This document shows, piece by piece, positions 31,101 to 40,395 of a stretch of DNA of 64,000 nt (the stretch's first letter is position 1; the number at the start of each line of letters is the position of its first letter). The stretch comes from Chondrus crispus. Its lineage: Eukaryota; Rhodophyta; Florideophyceae; Gigartinales; Gigartinaceae. The stretch lies in NCBI RefSeq assembly GCF_000350225.1, contig NW_005178601.1, positions 286,275 to 350,274 of the forward strand, read 5' to 3'. The notes beneath the pieces were generated by a model that did not search any database, was not told the origin of the DNA, and worked only from the letters and a program-made list of their open reading frames with translations. Position numbers and translations under genes: made by a program.

Positions 31101-31991
31101 AACTTGGGGGAGTCAGAAGGTGATAAGAAATCCCGGAACGAAGGCAAGGCCCGTTATTCCAGCACCAGGATGTTGCTCATGGAAGAAACCGAAGAAAACC
31201 CAGAAAATGTGTCCTCTGTTCGTCGAGCTATGCTTGATGCATGGTTGGGGCAGTTGGCTGTACTGATTGGGCTCACAGATGGAGTGTTTGGAAAGATGCG
31301 CACGCCGGTGACAGGCGGACGCCTGCTTTTAACTGGCAAGAATTGCCCTCGCCAAGTACCGCACAACGATTTTCAGGTGCGAAGTCGGAATGAGCAAGAT
31401 AAGTGCTCGGGGTACTTCCTCATGGTGAACGGTAATGACCCCTTCTCTATCTGGTTCTGTGAGTACTCTCATAAGTTTGTATTCAAGTCCGTGGTTGAGC
31501 TGGGACACCTGTCAAGAGGTTTGACACTACGCAAACTCACCGTTCCCCCCTTCTCCGTATTTGTCGGTCATGGTTATGCAACGCATGCTGGCGCAGGTTA
31601 TGAAAGTCGCCTATCAGATAAGCTCACCACTCGCTACCACCTCTATTTCATTCCAGAAGACGTATCTCTCCCTGATTCAGTAGCATTTGCCTTCGGGGAT
31701 TCGCTGAGGTTCGAAGGGGACGATGTTTTGGAAATAATCGAGAAGGAGCTGTGCGAAAAGGGGACAGAAGGTGAGAATAGGATAGAAAGGACCGCTGCCA
31801 GAATTGGGCCATTGGCGGGAGAGCACAATGATGAGGACGGAAATGATGTGGATAGAAGCCGCGGCGAAAGAAATGCCAATGCTGATGATGATGAAGACAG
31901 CGAATGGAATGCCAGTGCTGATGATGACGACGACGATTTCCAGACCAAAAGCGATGCAAGCGATGGTGATTCTTGCTTAACAGTTCAATAA
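28182..31991 (+). CDS. ParB-like domain joined to a 2-oxoglutarate/Fe(II) dioxygenase-like domain (1269 aa)
   Basis: Single frame; I choose the ATG at 28182 because the start upstream is TTG and because RGRRSRRRGRSGAR then forms a basic N-terminus. Around residues 335-440, RAVVVDGLHRRQSMKNIL followed by MLHLGSHRNQVAS matches the DGxHR and following helix of ParB/Srx-type nucleotide-binding domains. About 640-760 is a low-complexity linker with SRRSGRKRKASPPPSPP and PKAKKKAKKKATW, likely nuclear localisation. The C-terminal domain has H1061-x-D1063 (QVPHNDFQ), H1135 (YATHAGAGY) and R1151 (TTRYHLYF), the iron- and 2-oxoglutarate-binding pattern of dioxygenases. The tail is acidic (SDDDEDSEWNASADDDDDDF). 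The substrate is unknown; nucleic acid is a guess from the linker and ParB-like part. Confidence 0.65.
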   Translation: MPNATTRGRRSRRRGRSGARTGSSGATGSALNEALVRKVLGRDYGKGLEARGIKKGVHVKLFAVVRDAVMEVGTAKLSTAGDESEIVQRRLHLHKLPQTAKQDLVVVTGASLTTNASNHPYPYKFKGGEGPPEKLRDLHTAGLYAWDTRMMIPVEAQAEEENNPSGLKSSCELPPAPRPADQRPKPEEAGKMQFDTAATPVPQPYPGAPEGDEAIEVTPAMPAPVIDVDKMVPAAPEDEDLGDTIELAEHGKDVNIRCYDMSAYVRVEVSVMLSQVLQPPCTLRDTATKYVKRLEEGFITYGYDYGSGLMTITIRRVENPNVGDVDLGGLVMENRLADDGHGSEVVSRYLRGDIRAVVVDGLHRRQSMKNILHTRGEEPGLKWLHEPLRMVLILRRDGKDMNSTEMLHLGSHRNQVASTVRLFESLEEHIHGVLSYLKSFALETGLTVDEVRPSNVAAEMCTSEIIPNMKKPTYRRYARIAKIFAKYPRAFDRLLSFKPDERPKIGAVHLDHSKFYEVDECGVMLFLDSIHAYVRNPASSGAFDATPFFGTAMELYQIFRRKFNLYGIPGRLSFSEFLEVQVKQPKNKTSSIGDLFVNSMRLFSSKKVDEDKNSQRSSRFGSRITSHFEPKQAGNKPKAAPAAGASTSTAAVPSSVVVKSNGSGGAKTPVLSPAKTGSRTPITSSPEPAPSRRSGRKRKASPPPSPPIKVFTTTESRPKAKKKAKKKATWAKQTATNTPLSVQPVRPPIEIVDTDGSREPLLRKSEVPFDDFLPPLLPVGYRDAPVYRGEVDPWWKDALLRTPSEVVSIANKVQADGGELHHTPLLEALHIPLGHRAHNFVDVEDLTYMHRVAWLMAAQKQHLESVRQANPVLGDSESELDWNTVTSSFEKGEGRAYFMRKGMLLQERGFCILEGFAEPHSLAKEVIQARQPPLSIVNTDTGIQELFDHYLSTFPGENELKKEKNRTLWNPIVNLGESEGDKKSRNEGKARYSSTRMLLMEETEENPENVSSVRRAMLDAWLGQLAVLIGLTDGVFGKMRTPVTGGRLLLTGKNCPRQVPHNDFQVRSRNEQDKCSGYFLMVNGNDPFSIWFCEYSHKFVFKSVVELGHLSRGLTLRKLTVPPFSVFVGHGYATHAGAGYESRLSDKLTTRYHLYFIPEDVSLPDSVAFAFGDSLRFEGDDVLEIIEKELCEKGTEGENRIERTAARIGPLAGEHNDEDGNDVDRSRGERNANADDDEDSEWNASADDDDDDFQTKSDASDGDSCLTVQ

Positions 31992-32635
31992 AATCCTTCC
32001 GCCAACTGCCTTCACCCCTGAGCAAATCGATACCCTTAATGCTATGCTGCAGATGTCAGGAGGTTACTTGTTTTCTTGTTCCTTGTTTTGTGTTGTTGGT
32101 GGGATGCTGAAAGTCGTCTTTGGGAGGAAGGGAGGAAGGTTGGAATAGAGAATCATGTTCGTCATCCGGGTCAGTTGCAATAATGGGATGGTCATTGTGG
32201 TGTTCCTGATCGACGTGGACAGCAACAAGTGTAATCAAGTAAATTTAGCCAAAGCACTGTTCGGGCGAACAGTCGGGATTTGCTGGTAAAAACGTTTCCC
32301 TCAGCTGGGCGCCCAATTAGGAGCAAACGGAGGGTTACATAAACGAACGCGCAGGCATGCAATTGCGAGGGTGACAGATAATCCGAATACTTGCGAATGC
32401 GGCGCCTGCAGCGATGGAGGTAGCAGGACATAGCGGAAGAGCAGTGCAGGCATTGAAGTGAAGAAGCGTCTATTTAATAAAGCATAACTAAAATTAGGCA
32501 GAGAAAAAAGTGATAAAGGACCCCAGAAATTAATGCTGACTCACTCGTACCATCTTCTTCTTTCTATCTGCTACGCCGTCGTTGTCAACTATCTATGTCT
32601 GAATAGCCTGCAATTGTTGACGCATACAGTATCTT
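31992..32635. other. Spacer with a lone copy of the small TIR element's end
   Basis: No gene. 32259-32287 repeats the end of the 27674-27917 element (GTTCGGGCGAACAGTCGGGA...) without its partner arm nearby. Confidence 0.5.
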
Positions 32636-33020
32636 CATTTTGAGTTTGGAGTACCAAAAACGGGGTTCGAAACTCATTTTGAGTTTCGAGTACCAAAAAA
32701 AGGGGTTCGAAACTCATAATGTGTTTGGACCCCCTGAAAAAAGGGACTCGAAACTCAAAATGAGAATTGTCTCGAAGTATGTGCATGGGGCGCTTCAGGC
32801 GAGGGGCAGGTACTGTACTGTGCGCATGTACAGTATCGCCATTTTGAGTTTCGAGTACCAAAAAAAGGGGCTCGAAACTCATTTTGAGTTTCGAGTACCA
32901 AAAAAAAGGACTCGAAACTCATAATGAGTTTTGAGTACCAAAAAAAGGGGCTCGAAACTCATAATGAGTTTCGAACCCCTGAAAAAAGGGACCCGAAACT
33001 CAAAATGAGTTTCGAATGAT
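32636..33020. repeat. Left inverted-repeat arm of the Ulp1-helicase element
   Basis: Built of palindromic units of the form GAGTTTCGAGTACCAAAAAA then GGG(G)CTCGAAACTCAT, separated by a 90-bp stretch (32764-32846) with CTCGAAGTATGTGCATGGGG, GGGGCAGGTACTGTACTGTG and GTACAGTATCGCCATTTTGAG. The same stretch occurs inverted at about 39481-39575 and again, more diverged, at 39734-39815. Confidence 0.88.
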
Positions 33021-33453
33021 TTTCACTCACTTTTTTCAAGGGTTGGATCGGAAAATGAGCGTTCTGTGCAGATCTTCGCGCCAGAGCCTGAATATAATTC
33101 CGAATTTACCGGAATTTTGCACCCTTCACGACCTTTCTGTAGCGCGTAAGACCTATTGCAGAGCGACGTCCCGAGTGGAGAGCAGCTTGGATATTGGATT
33201 CTGGTGCTGATACCGTCTCAGTTTGAACTCAATTTTAGAAATCCTTCGAGCTTGCGACCTTTGGCAATTCCATTGTTTCGACTTGGGATTCCTTTACATC
33301 TCTGCGATCAAGCGTCCTCTACCTTGTTTCCTAATACATCCACACTTTCTCGGTTCTCTCCCTCTCCGTCAAATTTCTTCCATAGCGTAATTGGCATCTT
33401 CGATCTTCAGCTAGGATTGTCGCAGACTGCGGCTGCTGTTCGCAATTTCCGAC

Positions 33454-34142
33454 ATGTCCCCCCGAAAATTGAAGAAGCGCAGCTCTTCTCCTCCGACAGC
33501 CGATGCGGAGGGGAAGAAAAGGATCCGTAGGTCGCCGAGGTCACCTAAGCCACCAATATCCAAATCTCCTCACCCGAATAAAAGCATTGTGATGATGTCC
33601 GCGGTGAGGCCACCTCAACACACAAAAATGCCCAGGAGATTGGACTTTGCAGAAGAAATCGGAGAAGGAACGGAAACCGATGGGAACACATCAAGTGAAG
33701 AAGCAGTCCTTTGAAGTCAATTCGAATCAATATTGACAAGGCGAGCAAGGACTACATGGGTGTGATAAAAATGGGTGTGATAAAAAAGAAGACTCAAGGA
33801 AAGAAGACTCAAGGAAAAAAGACCCAAGGAAAGAAGACCCAAGGACAGAAGACCCAAGGACAGAAGACCCAAGGACAGAAGACCCAAGGACAGAAGACCC
33901 AAGGACAGAAGACCCAAGGAAAGAAGACCCAAGGAAAGAAGACAAATACGAAGAATACCGCCATAAAAACCTCCGAAGAAGAGATAGACTTGATTTCTTC
34001 GGGCTCTTCGGTTGAGGTGATAGACGGGAACGACAAGCCCATCACTCCCGTCAGCGGCGATTCGAGGCCCCCCAAAGAGATAATTCGAGTAGCAGTTCTG
34101 TCCTCTCGTTCAAAACTCTCAATGGACACAGTCAGTTTCTAA
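33454..34142 (+). CDS. Basic N-terminal segment with KKTQG repeats, probably the head of the helicase protein
   Basis: Two frames in series: 33454-33714 (SPRKLKKRSSSPPTADAEGKKRIRRSP...; the ATG is at 33454) and 33711-34142. The second holds about eleven to twelve direct repeats of five residues (KKTQG or QKTQG, 15-bp units, about 33787-33953), then SEEEIDLISSGSSVEVID. It is followed by the large frame starting at 34166, which is open further upstream (FKTLNGHSQFLTKTDCEEIL precedes residue 1). Each junction needs a -1 change. The head is basic and disordered, as expected for a nuclear protein. Whether one protein or separate ones are made is not decided by the sequence. Confidence 0.5.
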
Positions 34143-34165
34143 CAAAAACTGACTGCGAAGAGATA

Positions 34166-37100
34166 TTGAAGCAACCCCATGCTTTCATCTCTTCGGATGC
34201 TCTTTTGTGGTTCATGTCTTCGGTGGGGCTCAGCAAGTACGATCCGGCCAAGCATTATTTATTCGATATCATCCATCGCTCAAGTGCATACATGTGCGGC
34301 CAAGGTGGACCTTCCATGCCCCTAGGCTACTCTATGAGTCGGAAGACGGCAGAAGCAGTTCTCAAAAAGGATGTCGTTGTCTACGTGCCACTTCACTTTC
34401 GAGAGCACTTCTCCCTAGTCGTCATCGAGGGTCTTTCTCAATTTTTGTCATGCGTCGAGAGGGAGGCCTGTGAATGCTCGCCTCTGGCTATCAAAGCTTG
34501 TCATTATGACAGCCTCGCTCTCTACACAACACATAAAATAGGCGTTGTGAAGAAAGCTGTGTCAAGGCTGGTTCAAGATTGTCTTCTTTCAATTGGACTC
34601 AATTCTTCCGAGTCGAATATCGAAGCGCACATTTCGATATCTCGCATCACAAAAAAGAAGGATCAGCCGTCCGGCCATGTGACTTGTGGACCATTTGTCG
34701 CACTATACTTCAGGCAACATCTGCACAACATTCCCTTGCAATCAAACAAGGAGGAGAGGAGAGAACTGCTGCTGGACATGCTACACAACCTTCAGCACGA
34801 AGTGGCGTTGAAATACGACTCCTTCCTCATACGCAAGGGTGTCTCAACGCCACAGCGGAGTCCGACTGCTGGGAAGCGCACACGGAAATGCTCGTTAGAT
34901 TCCATAACAGACGAGCTCGATGAGAACTACTATCGCATCGAGCTCGACTCCGTTATAGAATCAAAGTCTCCCGCGGACCTTCTTCAGCTATGCAACCATT
35001 GGATTGATAGTTGCCTTTGGAACGCATGCGGGAAAGACAGGGAGAAAATTCCGATGCGCGAAGAATCTGAAAAAGTATTGTTGAAAACTAAGTTCAAGGT
35101 TCTTTATGCCGATAAGGTCAAAAAAGGCCCCAAGATTCGCCCAGGGCTCCGTAGAACTGTATTGTCGTTAAGCATGGGGGCAATACTGCAAGCCGTGGAT
35201 TGCTGTTATGCTCTGCCGGGAGGAGATGCATCGGAGCACATATTCATTGCCATGCGAACCTATCCACAGTCGGAAGTTTGGTGTAGAGCATGTGACCTTC
35301 TCTTCAACGCCGGTTCTTGTTCGAAGATCACTATCGGCGAGGAGGGAGATTCTTCGAAAGCATCGCCGCTTCAAAAATATGTTCGTCAGCTCTTCTACAT
35401 TTTTCAAGGAAGTAGGAAGTCTTCCAAGCATATTTCGAAGAAGTTCAGCTCACGAAGTCGAGTCATCATGCAAGAGATAAGCGTCCACGTCGTCTCCATT
35501 GTGGAATACACTTTGCAATGCGTGGACCTTGTCGTCTCCGATTCGTCTATGTCTGCTTCCGAAAAAGACAAAGCACTGGCCATCCAGTTCGAAAACATCG
35601 GCTTCGTCGAATTAGAGCATGCACCGCATCGTAATTCAGGCCGTTTTGTTCAAAACTCCGAATTTGTATCAGAAGAAACATTCGGGAAGGCCACATTCAT
35701 GCGAATGAGATCTTCATTGGAACTCGGCGTGAGAATCATGAACGCTTCGGCCTCGCGTGTGGCTCAAGGATACAAGAAAGATACCGCAAGGGCTGTGCAA
35801 ACGCCAAAAAACACCGTCGTGCCCTCACCCTTCCTTCTTCGAGAAATACCGCATGCGGTATTTGCCGAAACCCTTTCTGCTATCGAAGACCGAATGCAGT
35901 CTGTTCTTGGTTGTGCAGTTGGTAGTGCCACTCTGAAAGGCGTAGAGAAGCTTTTTTCTTTCTCCAATCAATGCTTTGCTGCATCTCACGGATTAGCGCC
36001 CCCTGAGGAGATTAAATTGGCCTCTTTAAAGGATCTTGATCATGAGCCCGAACAGGAAGAGGCCATTGTTCTGGAAACGCCAAGCAAAGATGAAGCATTG
36101 AAGAGAGTCGAAATTGATCTTAAAGAAGACTTCCGAACTCAAGTTCGGCAGAAGACGAATGAAGACAGAAGAACTCAAGTTCCGGAGAAATTGAATGAAG
36201 GCCTGGCATCATCGAAATCGTTCAGTCCGGAACTGTCGGTGACGATTAGTGACTCTGCTCACACTATGGTGAGGCACCATGAAACGTTTTCACCAAATGA
36301 TGTGATATATGTACCATGCGTCTTTGAACTCCTGTTCAGTGTGCTGCATTTCCGCCACCCAGAAGCAAGAAGGTGCAAAACGGCGTGTTCAAGAAGGAAC
36401 CACCTAGTTTTCTCGGGAGCCTTTAATTCCTTCTTGCAGTGGAAACAGCACGGTTGGATGACCTCAAACATGTCGAAATCAGACGTTTTCAGACTCGAAC
36501 GTTTGCGAGATGCAATTGTTCTTGGAAGTATGAGAATTGCGTCTATTCCTAATGTCGCGTGTATTGAGGTGGTGAATATTCCGAAAAGAAGAAAGGATGC
36601 AACGTTTCCGTTTCAGTACAGTTCCATCGGCCAGACAGTTACGAACAATTCTGGGAGAGCAGTCCGCTGGGCTGGGAACGTGCTGGACATCCGTAAAAGC
36701 CCACAATCGTACTCGTACCCAACCTGGAAAACTTCTTCTTCACTTGCAATCGGGGAGATATGCTTTCCAACTGACGGAAGGGATGGCAAGCTTTCAACTT
36801 CGAACCTGATAGAAGTGGAGGTGTCGTACAAATTGGTATGGAGCCCTAGTGGAAAGCGAGTCCCTAAAGATTCCAGAGGACGTGCTTTTGACTTCATGGA
36901 ACTAGACTTCGTGGCTCTTTCGCATCTTGACAAGGGTGCAACCGAAACGCGTTTCGGGATACTGTTGGAAAACCCCACGCATGTTCAGCAAAACGCAGAA
37001 ACTCGAATGGTTCGAGTTGCCATCCTAAACAACGAAGAAGGTGGTTTGCGATTCGGGGTTTTCCATAATTTACTCTCTTTCTCGAAGAATAGGGACATGG

Positions 37101-39094
37101 AAAACAGGCTTTTCATCCAAAAACTTGGAACCGAAAGCATCCGTCAATACTCGAAATCGTTCATTGCAATATGGAAGGGGTTTTTCAAATTGGATCGCTT
37201 CAAGATTCTTGGATTGTCGGACCCGTCTTCTCTCGTTTGCTCGTATACGCAGAGATTCTGGGACATGGTTTCGATTGTTCAATGGCGCTTGGTGCAGGAA
37301 AATGCAAATAAGCATTGCTTAACCATACGGAAAGCATTACATCAAACCAGCGTTCAACATCGACCCGTTTTGTCAGTCGACCCTTGTGCTGTTGCCAAAA
37401 CAGTTCTCCGGTTTGCCCGTGAGTCGATTTTTAAAGTCCTCCGGGCTATGAAAACCACAGTCAACGACAGTCAGCTCCAGTTTCTTGTGTCGTGGTGTTC
37501 TCATGTCACAGCATACCATCTTCTTTCCCAGAGCGCACAAAGGTGGTGGTGCGATATTGGCAACTCGACTGGTCCAGGGAGAAAGGGAGACGTGAACTTT
37601 TCATCATCGATGTTTTTCTGCCAAGGCCCGCCCGGTACTGGCAAGTCTCACGTCGTCACGATTCTTGTCTGGGCCACAACTCGAAAATCTCTCGGTTCTT
37701 TGTTAATTCCTGGTTCTGGAGATGAGAGGAATCGGTATTCTAGTGTTTCTGATCTCCTAACTGGAAGGGCCTTGGTTTTGACAGTTACAAACGCCGCGAT
37801 CGATGATCTTCTGATGAAGTACTTCACGGCAGGCGGCAATGACATTGATTCTGAGTACTCGCCCTTGCGTCTGGGTTCCATGAGTACAGAAGAGGCAGCT
37901 CAGCAGTTCCAGATACACAAACTATCTCAATCCGAAAAATTGGGACCGGACGCTATCATCAACGAGAGAAAAGCAACCTTTAGCACTCTTGGGTCAGCAA
38001 TGTCGTTTGACTGGAATCAAAACATTCATGGTTTTGATCTCATTGTTATTGATGAGGCTGCTTACGCGTGTGAAACGGAAACAACTGCGGTACTCTGCCG
38101 GGTTCTCGAAAACGTTGGCGAACCGGTGCTTGGTACCTCTGTGGTCTTGGTTGGCGATCAAGCTCAGCTTCCGCCATACGACGATAAGACGTTTCATATC
38201 TGGACGAGACACAGAGCTAGTACTCCTCACTTCTTTTCCAAGGCGATGTCTGTGATGACAATGAAACCCTCGTTTCCTCCAGAAACGAGCGCACAGCATG
38301 TAGCTATGTGGGAGCAGACACCACGTGTCATGTTCCAGTTTCAGAAGCAGATGAGAAGTGCGCCATCTATCGGACGGTATGTCAGCGACAACTTCTACGC
38401 TGGGAAAATATTGAATGGACCACGGTTACCGCAAAGGTATTGGGCAACTGAGAATTGTATGGAGACTATTTCTTCCGACCGCTTTCCGTTGCGGGTAGTG
38501 AACTTCGTGAACACGAAGCAATGCCATGCCTTGAATGCCACAAACAATGAGGTACATGATCCAAGAGGCGGTTATAGGAATGAATACGAGTGTCATGTCA
38601 TCATTGAAATGCTGAAAGAATGGCAGTCGGCATCCCCATCAAGTAAGATGTCGATTGGAATTCTCACTCCGTATATTTCTCAGAAAAACTTTCTGACACA
38701 GGCTCTGGAAAAATCAAACCTTCGCAATGCGTCGGTATTGACATTCGCATCGGCCCAAGGAAAAGAGTTTGATGTTGTTTTCCTTTCATTAGTGAGAACA
38801 TACGTTGAGCACAGTGGTGCCGGAAACAAGCCTACACAATTGACTTTTCTAAACGACAAGCACTCCGCGTGTGTGGCAATTTCACGCGCAAGAGAAGTGC
38901 TAATCGTTTTAGGAAAGCTTCAGAAAATTGCTGTTGGGAGTCCCCTTTGGAAAAAGTACCTGACAAGTCACTGGCATTTCCCTCAATCTGATGATTCTGA
39001 CGTCAAAGATTTCTTGTACCTTGAACCACAAATGAAGAGTCGCAGACGGGAAGAGGTATTGACGCTAGCTGTAGAGACCGAACCTTCTTTCTAA
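34166..39094 (+). CDS. Ulp1-like (C48) protease fused to an Upf1-type superfamily-1 helicase, 1642 aa
   Basis: Residues about 70-190 show a Ulp1/SENP pattern: VYVPLHFREHFSLVVIEG with H81, ACHYDSLAL with D115, and QPSGHVTCGPFVALY with nucleophile C174. Such enzymes cleave SUMO or related conjugates. Residues about 1140-1600 form a helicase: Walker A GPPGTGKS (from 1154), DEAA (Walker B, D1296), GDQAQLPP (1330), QMRSAPSIG (about 1392) and VAISRARE near 1570, the order seen in Upf1/Dna2/NAM7 helicases. The first codon is TTG and the frame is open upstream, so the true start is probably in the preceding segment. Residues 200-1100 are unassigned. Inverted repeats at 32.6-33.0 and 39.3-39.9 kb enclose the gene. 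This looks like transposon cargo, not a host gene. Confidence 0.8.
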   Translation: MKQPHAFISSDALLWFMSSVGLSKYDPAKHYLFDIIHRSSAYMCGQGGPSMPLGYSMSRKTAEAVLKKDVVVYVPLHFREHFSLVVIEGLSQFLSCVEREACECSPLAIKACHYDSLALYTTHKIGVVKKAVSRLVQDCLLSIGLNSSESNIEAHISISRITKKKDQPSGHVTCGPFVALYFRQHLHNIPLQSNKEERRELLLDMLHNLQHEVALKYDSFLIRKGVSTPQRSPTAGKRTRKCSLDSITDELDENYYRIELDSVIESKSPADLLQLCNHWIDSCLWNACGKDREKIPMREESEKVLLKTKFKVLYADKVKKGPKIRPGLRRTVLSLSMGAILQAVDCCYALPGGDASEHIFIAMRTYPQSEVWCRACDLLFNAGSCSKITIGEEGDSSKASPLQKYVRQLFYIFQGSRKSSKHISKKFSSRSRVIMQEISVHVVSIVEYTLQCVDLVVSDSSMSASEKDKALAIQFENIGFVELEHAPHRNSGRFVQNSEFVSEETFGKATFMRMRSSLELGVRIMNASASRVAQGYKKDTARAVQTPKNTVVPSPFLLREIPHAVFAETLSAIEDRMQSVLGCAVGSATLKGVEKLFSFSNQCFAASHGLAPPEEIKLASLKDLDHEPEQEEAIVLETPSKDEALKRVEIDLKEDFRTQVRQKTNEDRRTQVPEKLNEGLASSKSFSPELSVTISDSAHTMVRHHETFSPNDVIYVPCVFELLFSVLHFRHPEARRCKTACSRRNHLVFSGAFNSFLQWKQHGWMTSNMSKSDVFRLERLRDAIVLGSMRIASIPNVACIEVVNIPKRRKDATFPFQYSSIGQTVTNNSGRAVRWAGNVLDIRKSPQSYSYPTWKTSSSLAIGEICFPTDGRDGKLSTSNLIEVEVSYKLVWSPSGKRVPKDSRGRAFDFMELDFVALSHLDKGATETRFGILLENPTHVQQNAETRMVRVAILNNEEGGLRFGVFHNLLSFSKNRDMENRLFIQKLGTESIRQYSKSFIAIWKGFFKLDRFKILGLSDPSSLVCSYTQRFWDMVSIVQWRLVQENANKHCLTIRKALHQTSVQHRPVLSVDPCAVAKTVLRFARESIFKVLRAMKTTVNDSQLQFLVSWCSHVTAYHLLSQSAQRWWCDIGNSTGPGRKGDVNFSSSMFFCQGPPGTGKSHVVTILVWATTRKSLGSLLIPGSGDERNRYSSVSDLLTGRALVLTVTNAAIDDLLMKYFTAGGNDIDSEYSPLRLGSMSTEEAAQQFQIHKLSQSEKLGPDAIINERKATFSTLGSAMSFDWNQNIHGFDLIVIDEAAYACETETTAVLCRVLENVGEPVLGTSVVLVGDQAQLPPYDDKTFHIWTRHRASTPHFFSKAMSVMTMKPSFPPETSAQHVAMWEQTPRVMFQFQKQMRSAPSIGRYVSDNFYAGKILNGPRLPQRYWATENCMETISSDRFPLRVVNFVNTKQCHALNATNNEVHDPRGGYRNEYECHVIIEMLKEWQSASPSSKMSIGILTPYISQKNFLTQALEKSNLRNASVLTFASAQGKEFDVVFLSLVRTYVEHSGAGNKPTQLTFLNDKHSACVAISRAREVLIVLGKLQKIAVGSPLWKKYLTSHWHFPQSDDSDVKDFLYLEPQMKSRRREEVLTLAVETEPSF

Positions 39095-39345
39095 CTAAAC
39101 ATACATCTGACTTATTGAAACATATCTTGCGTTTCAAAGCAAAAAAACATGGGTTCCCAAAGCATATTTAGTGTACTGTTCTACAGGCCACAGCACACTC
39201 CCAAGCAAACACTAAGGGCATCCCAACATGAGAATCGCACGCGCCATTTTGAGGCTGCGAAACGCAATATTAACCTACAGCACACGCGAAAATTGCAAAT
39301 CCTGCTGCGCCCTTGGAGCACACCTGCGCATGCTGCGAGGTCAAT

Positions 39346-39858
39346 TCTCATTTTGAGTTTCGCGTCCCTTCGTGGGGTTCGAAACTCCAAAACTCATTCT
39401 GAGTTTCGAATCACTTGTTTTGGGGGTTTCAAGCTCATTTTGAGTTTCGAGTCCCTTTTTTTGGTACTCGAAACTCAAAATGGCAATACTGTACATGAGC
39501 ACAGTACAGTACCTGCCCCGTCCCTGAAGCGCCCCCTGGCCCCCCTGTGCATACTTCGAGAAAATTCTCATTTTGAGTTTTGAGTACCTTTTTTCGGGGG
39601 TTCGAAACTCATTATGAGTTTCGAGTCCCTTTTTTTTGGTACTCGAAACTCATTATGAGTTTCGAACCCCTTTTTTTTGGTACTCGAAACTCAAAATGAG
39701 TTTCGAGCCCCTTTTTTTGGTACTCGAAACTCAAAATGGCGATACTGTACATGCGCACAGTACAGTACCTGCCCCGCCCCTGAAAGGGCCCGGCGCATGA
39801 TTCGAGGCCATTCTCATTTTTAGTTTCGAGTCCCCTGCTTTGCTTTTTTGGTAAACTC
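39346..39858. repeat. Right inverted-repeat arm of the Ulp1-helicase element
   Basis: Inverted counterpart of 32636-33020, somewhat longer because the spacer block (TGGC.ATACTGTACATG...CAGTACAGTACCTGCCCCG) is present twice. The units are again GAGTTTCGAGTCCC...TTTTGGTACTCGAAACTC. A few further units lie at 43701-43790, behind the MULE gene. Confidence 0.88.
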
Positions 39859-40395
39859 ATAATGAGAGTACATCATCTGTCCTTCATTTGTATAATCCAC
39901 GCACAGTGTTATTTGCGTTTGCTTTTGGACCAAAAATAAGCCAGGATAGCTGCCGTGGGTCGGGACCCCGTGGGTGATGTGGTTTGTAACTTATATACCT
40001 GTACCTTTGATCATTAATGAACCGTTGTTGCTGGGTTGAATGCCCCAAAGAGAACGGTATGGCATACCCCCACGCACCCCGTACCCACGCAGAGGGGTAG
40101 AGTGGGCCTTTCTTTGATCTAGACCATTTTGAAGCCGTTAACCTTTTCGAGCCCGAGCTATAACTCTTGCTTACTCTTAACTCTTGACTGTAGAATATAC
40201 AATTCCTGTACTCGCTTGTAACGTTACTTTTTTGTGGTTCTTCGTCGAGTGTAGCCTTTTCATTGAGACCATTTTAGTGTGGTGTTTGTTTACCAAAACT
40301 GTGTAGAGTCAGAGAAGCTTTGTACGTCAATCCCTATCTTCAGAAAAGTATAGTCTCACTGATTTGTAAAGTCGCATTTTGCAGATCGAACAGGA
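39859..40395. other. 5' flank of the MULE transposase
   Basis: AT-rich, no gene. Contains promoter-like AT tracts, but nothing decisive. Confidence 0.3.

Noticed and set aside
33717-33945. Minus-strand leucine/serine-rich hydrophobic proteins
   Set aside because: They are the antisense of the KKTQG 15-bp repeats.
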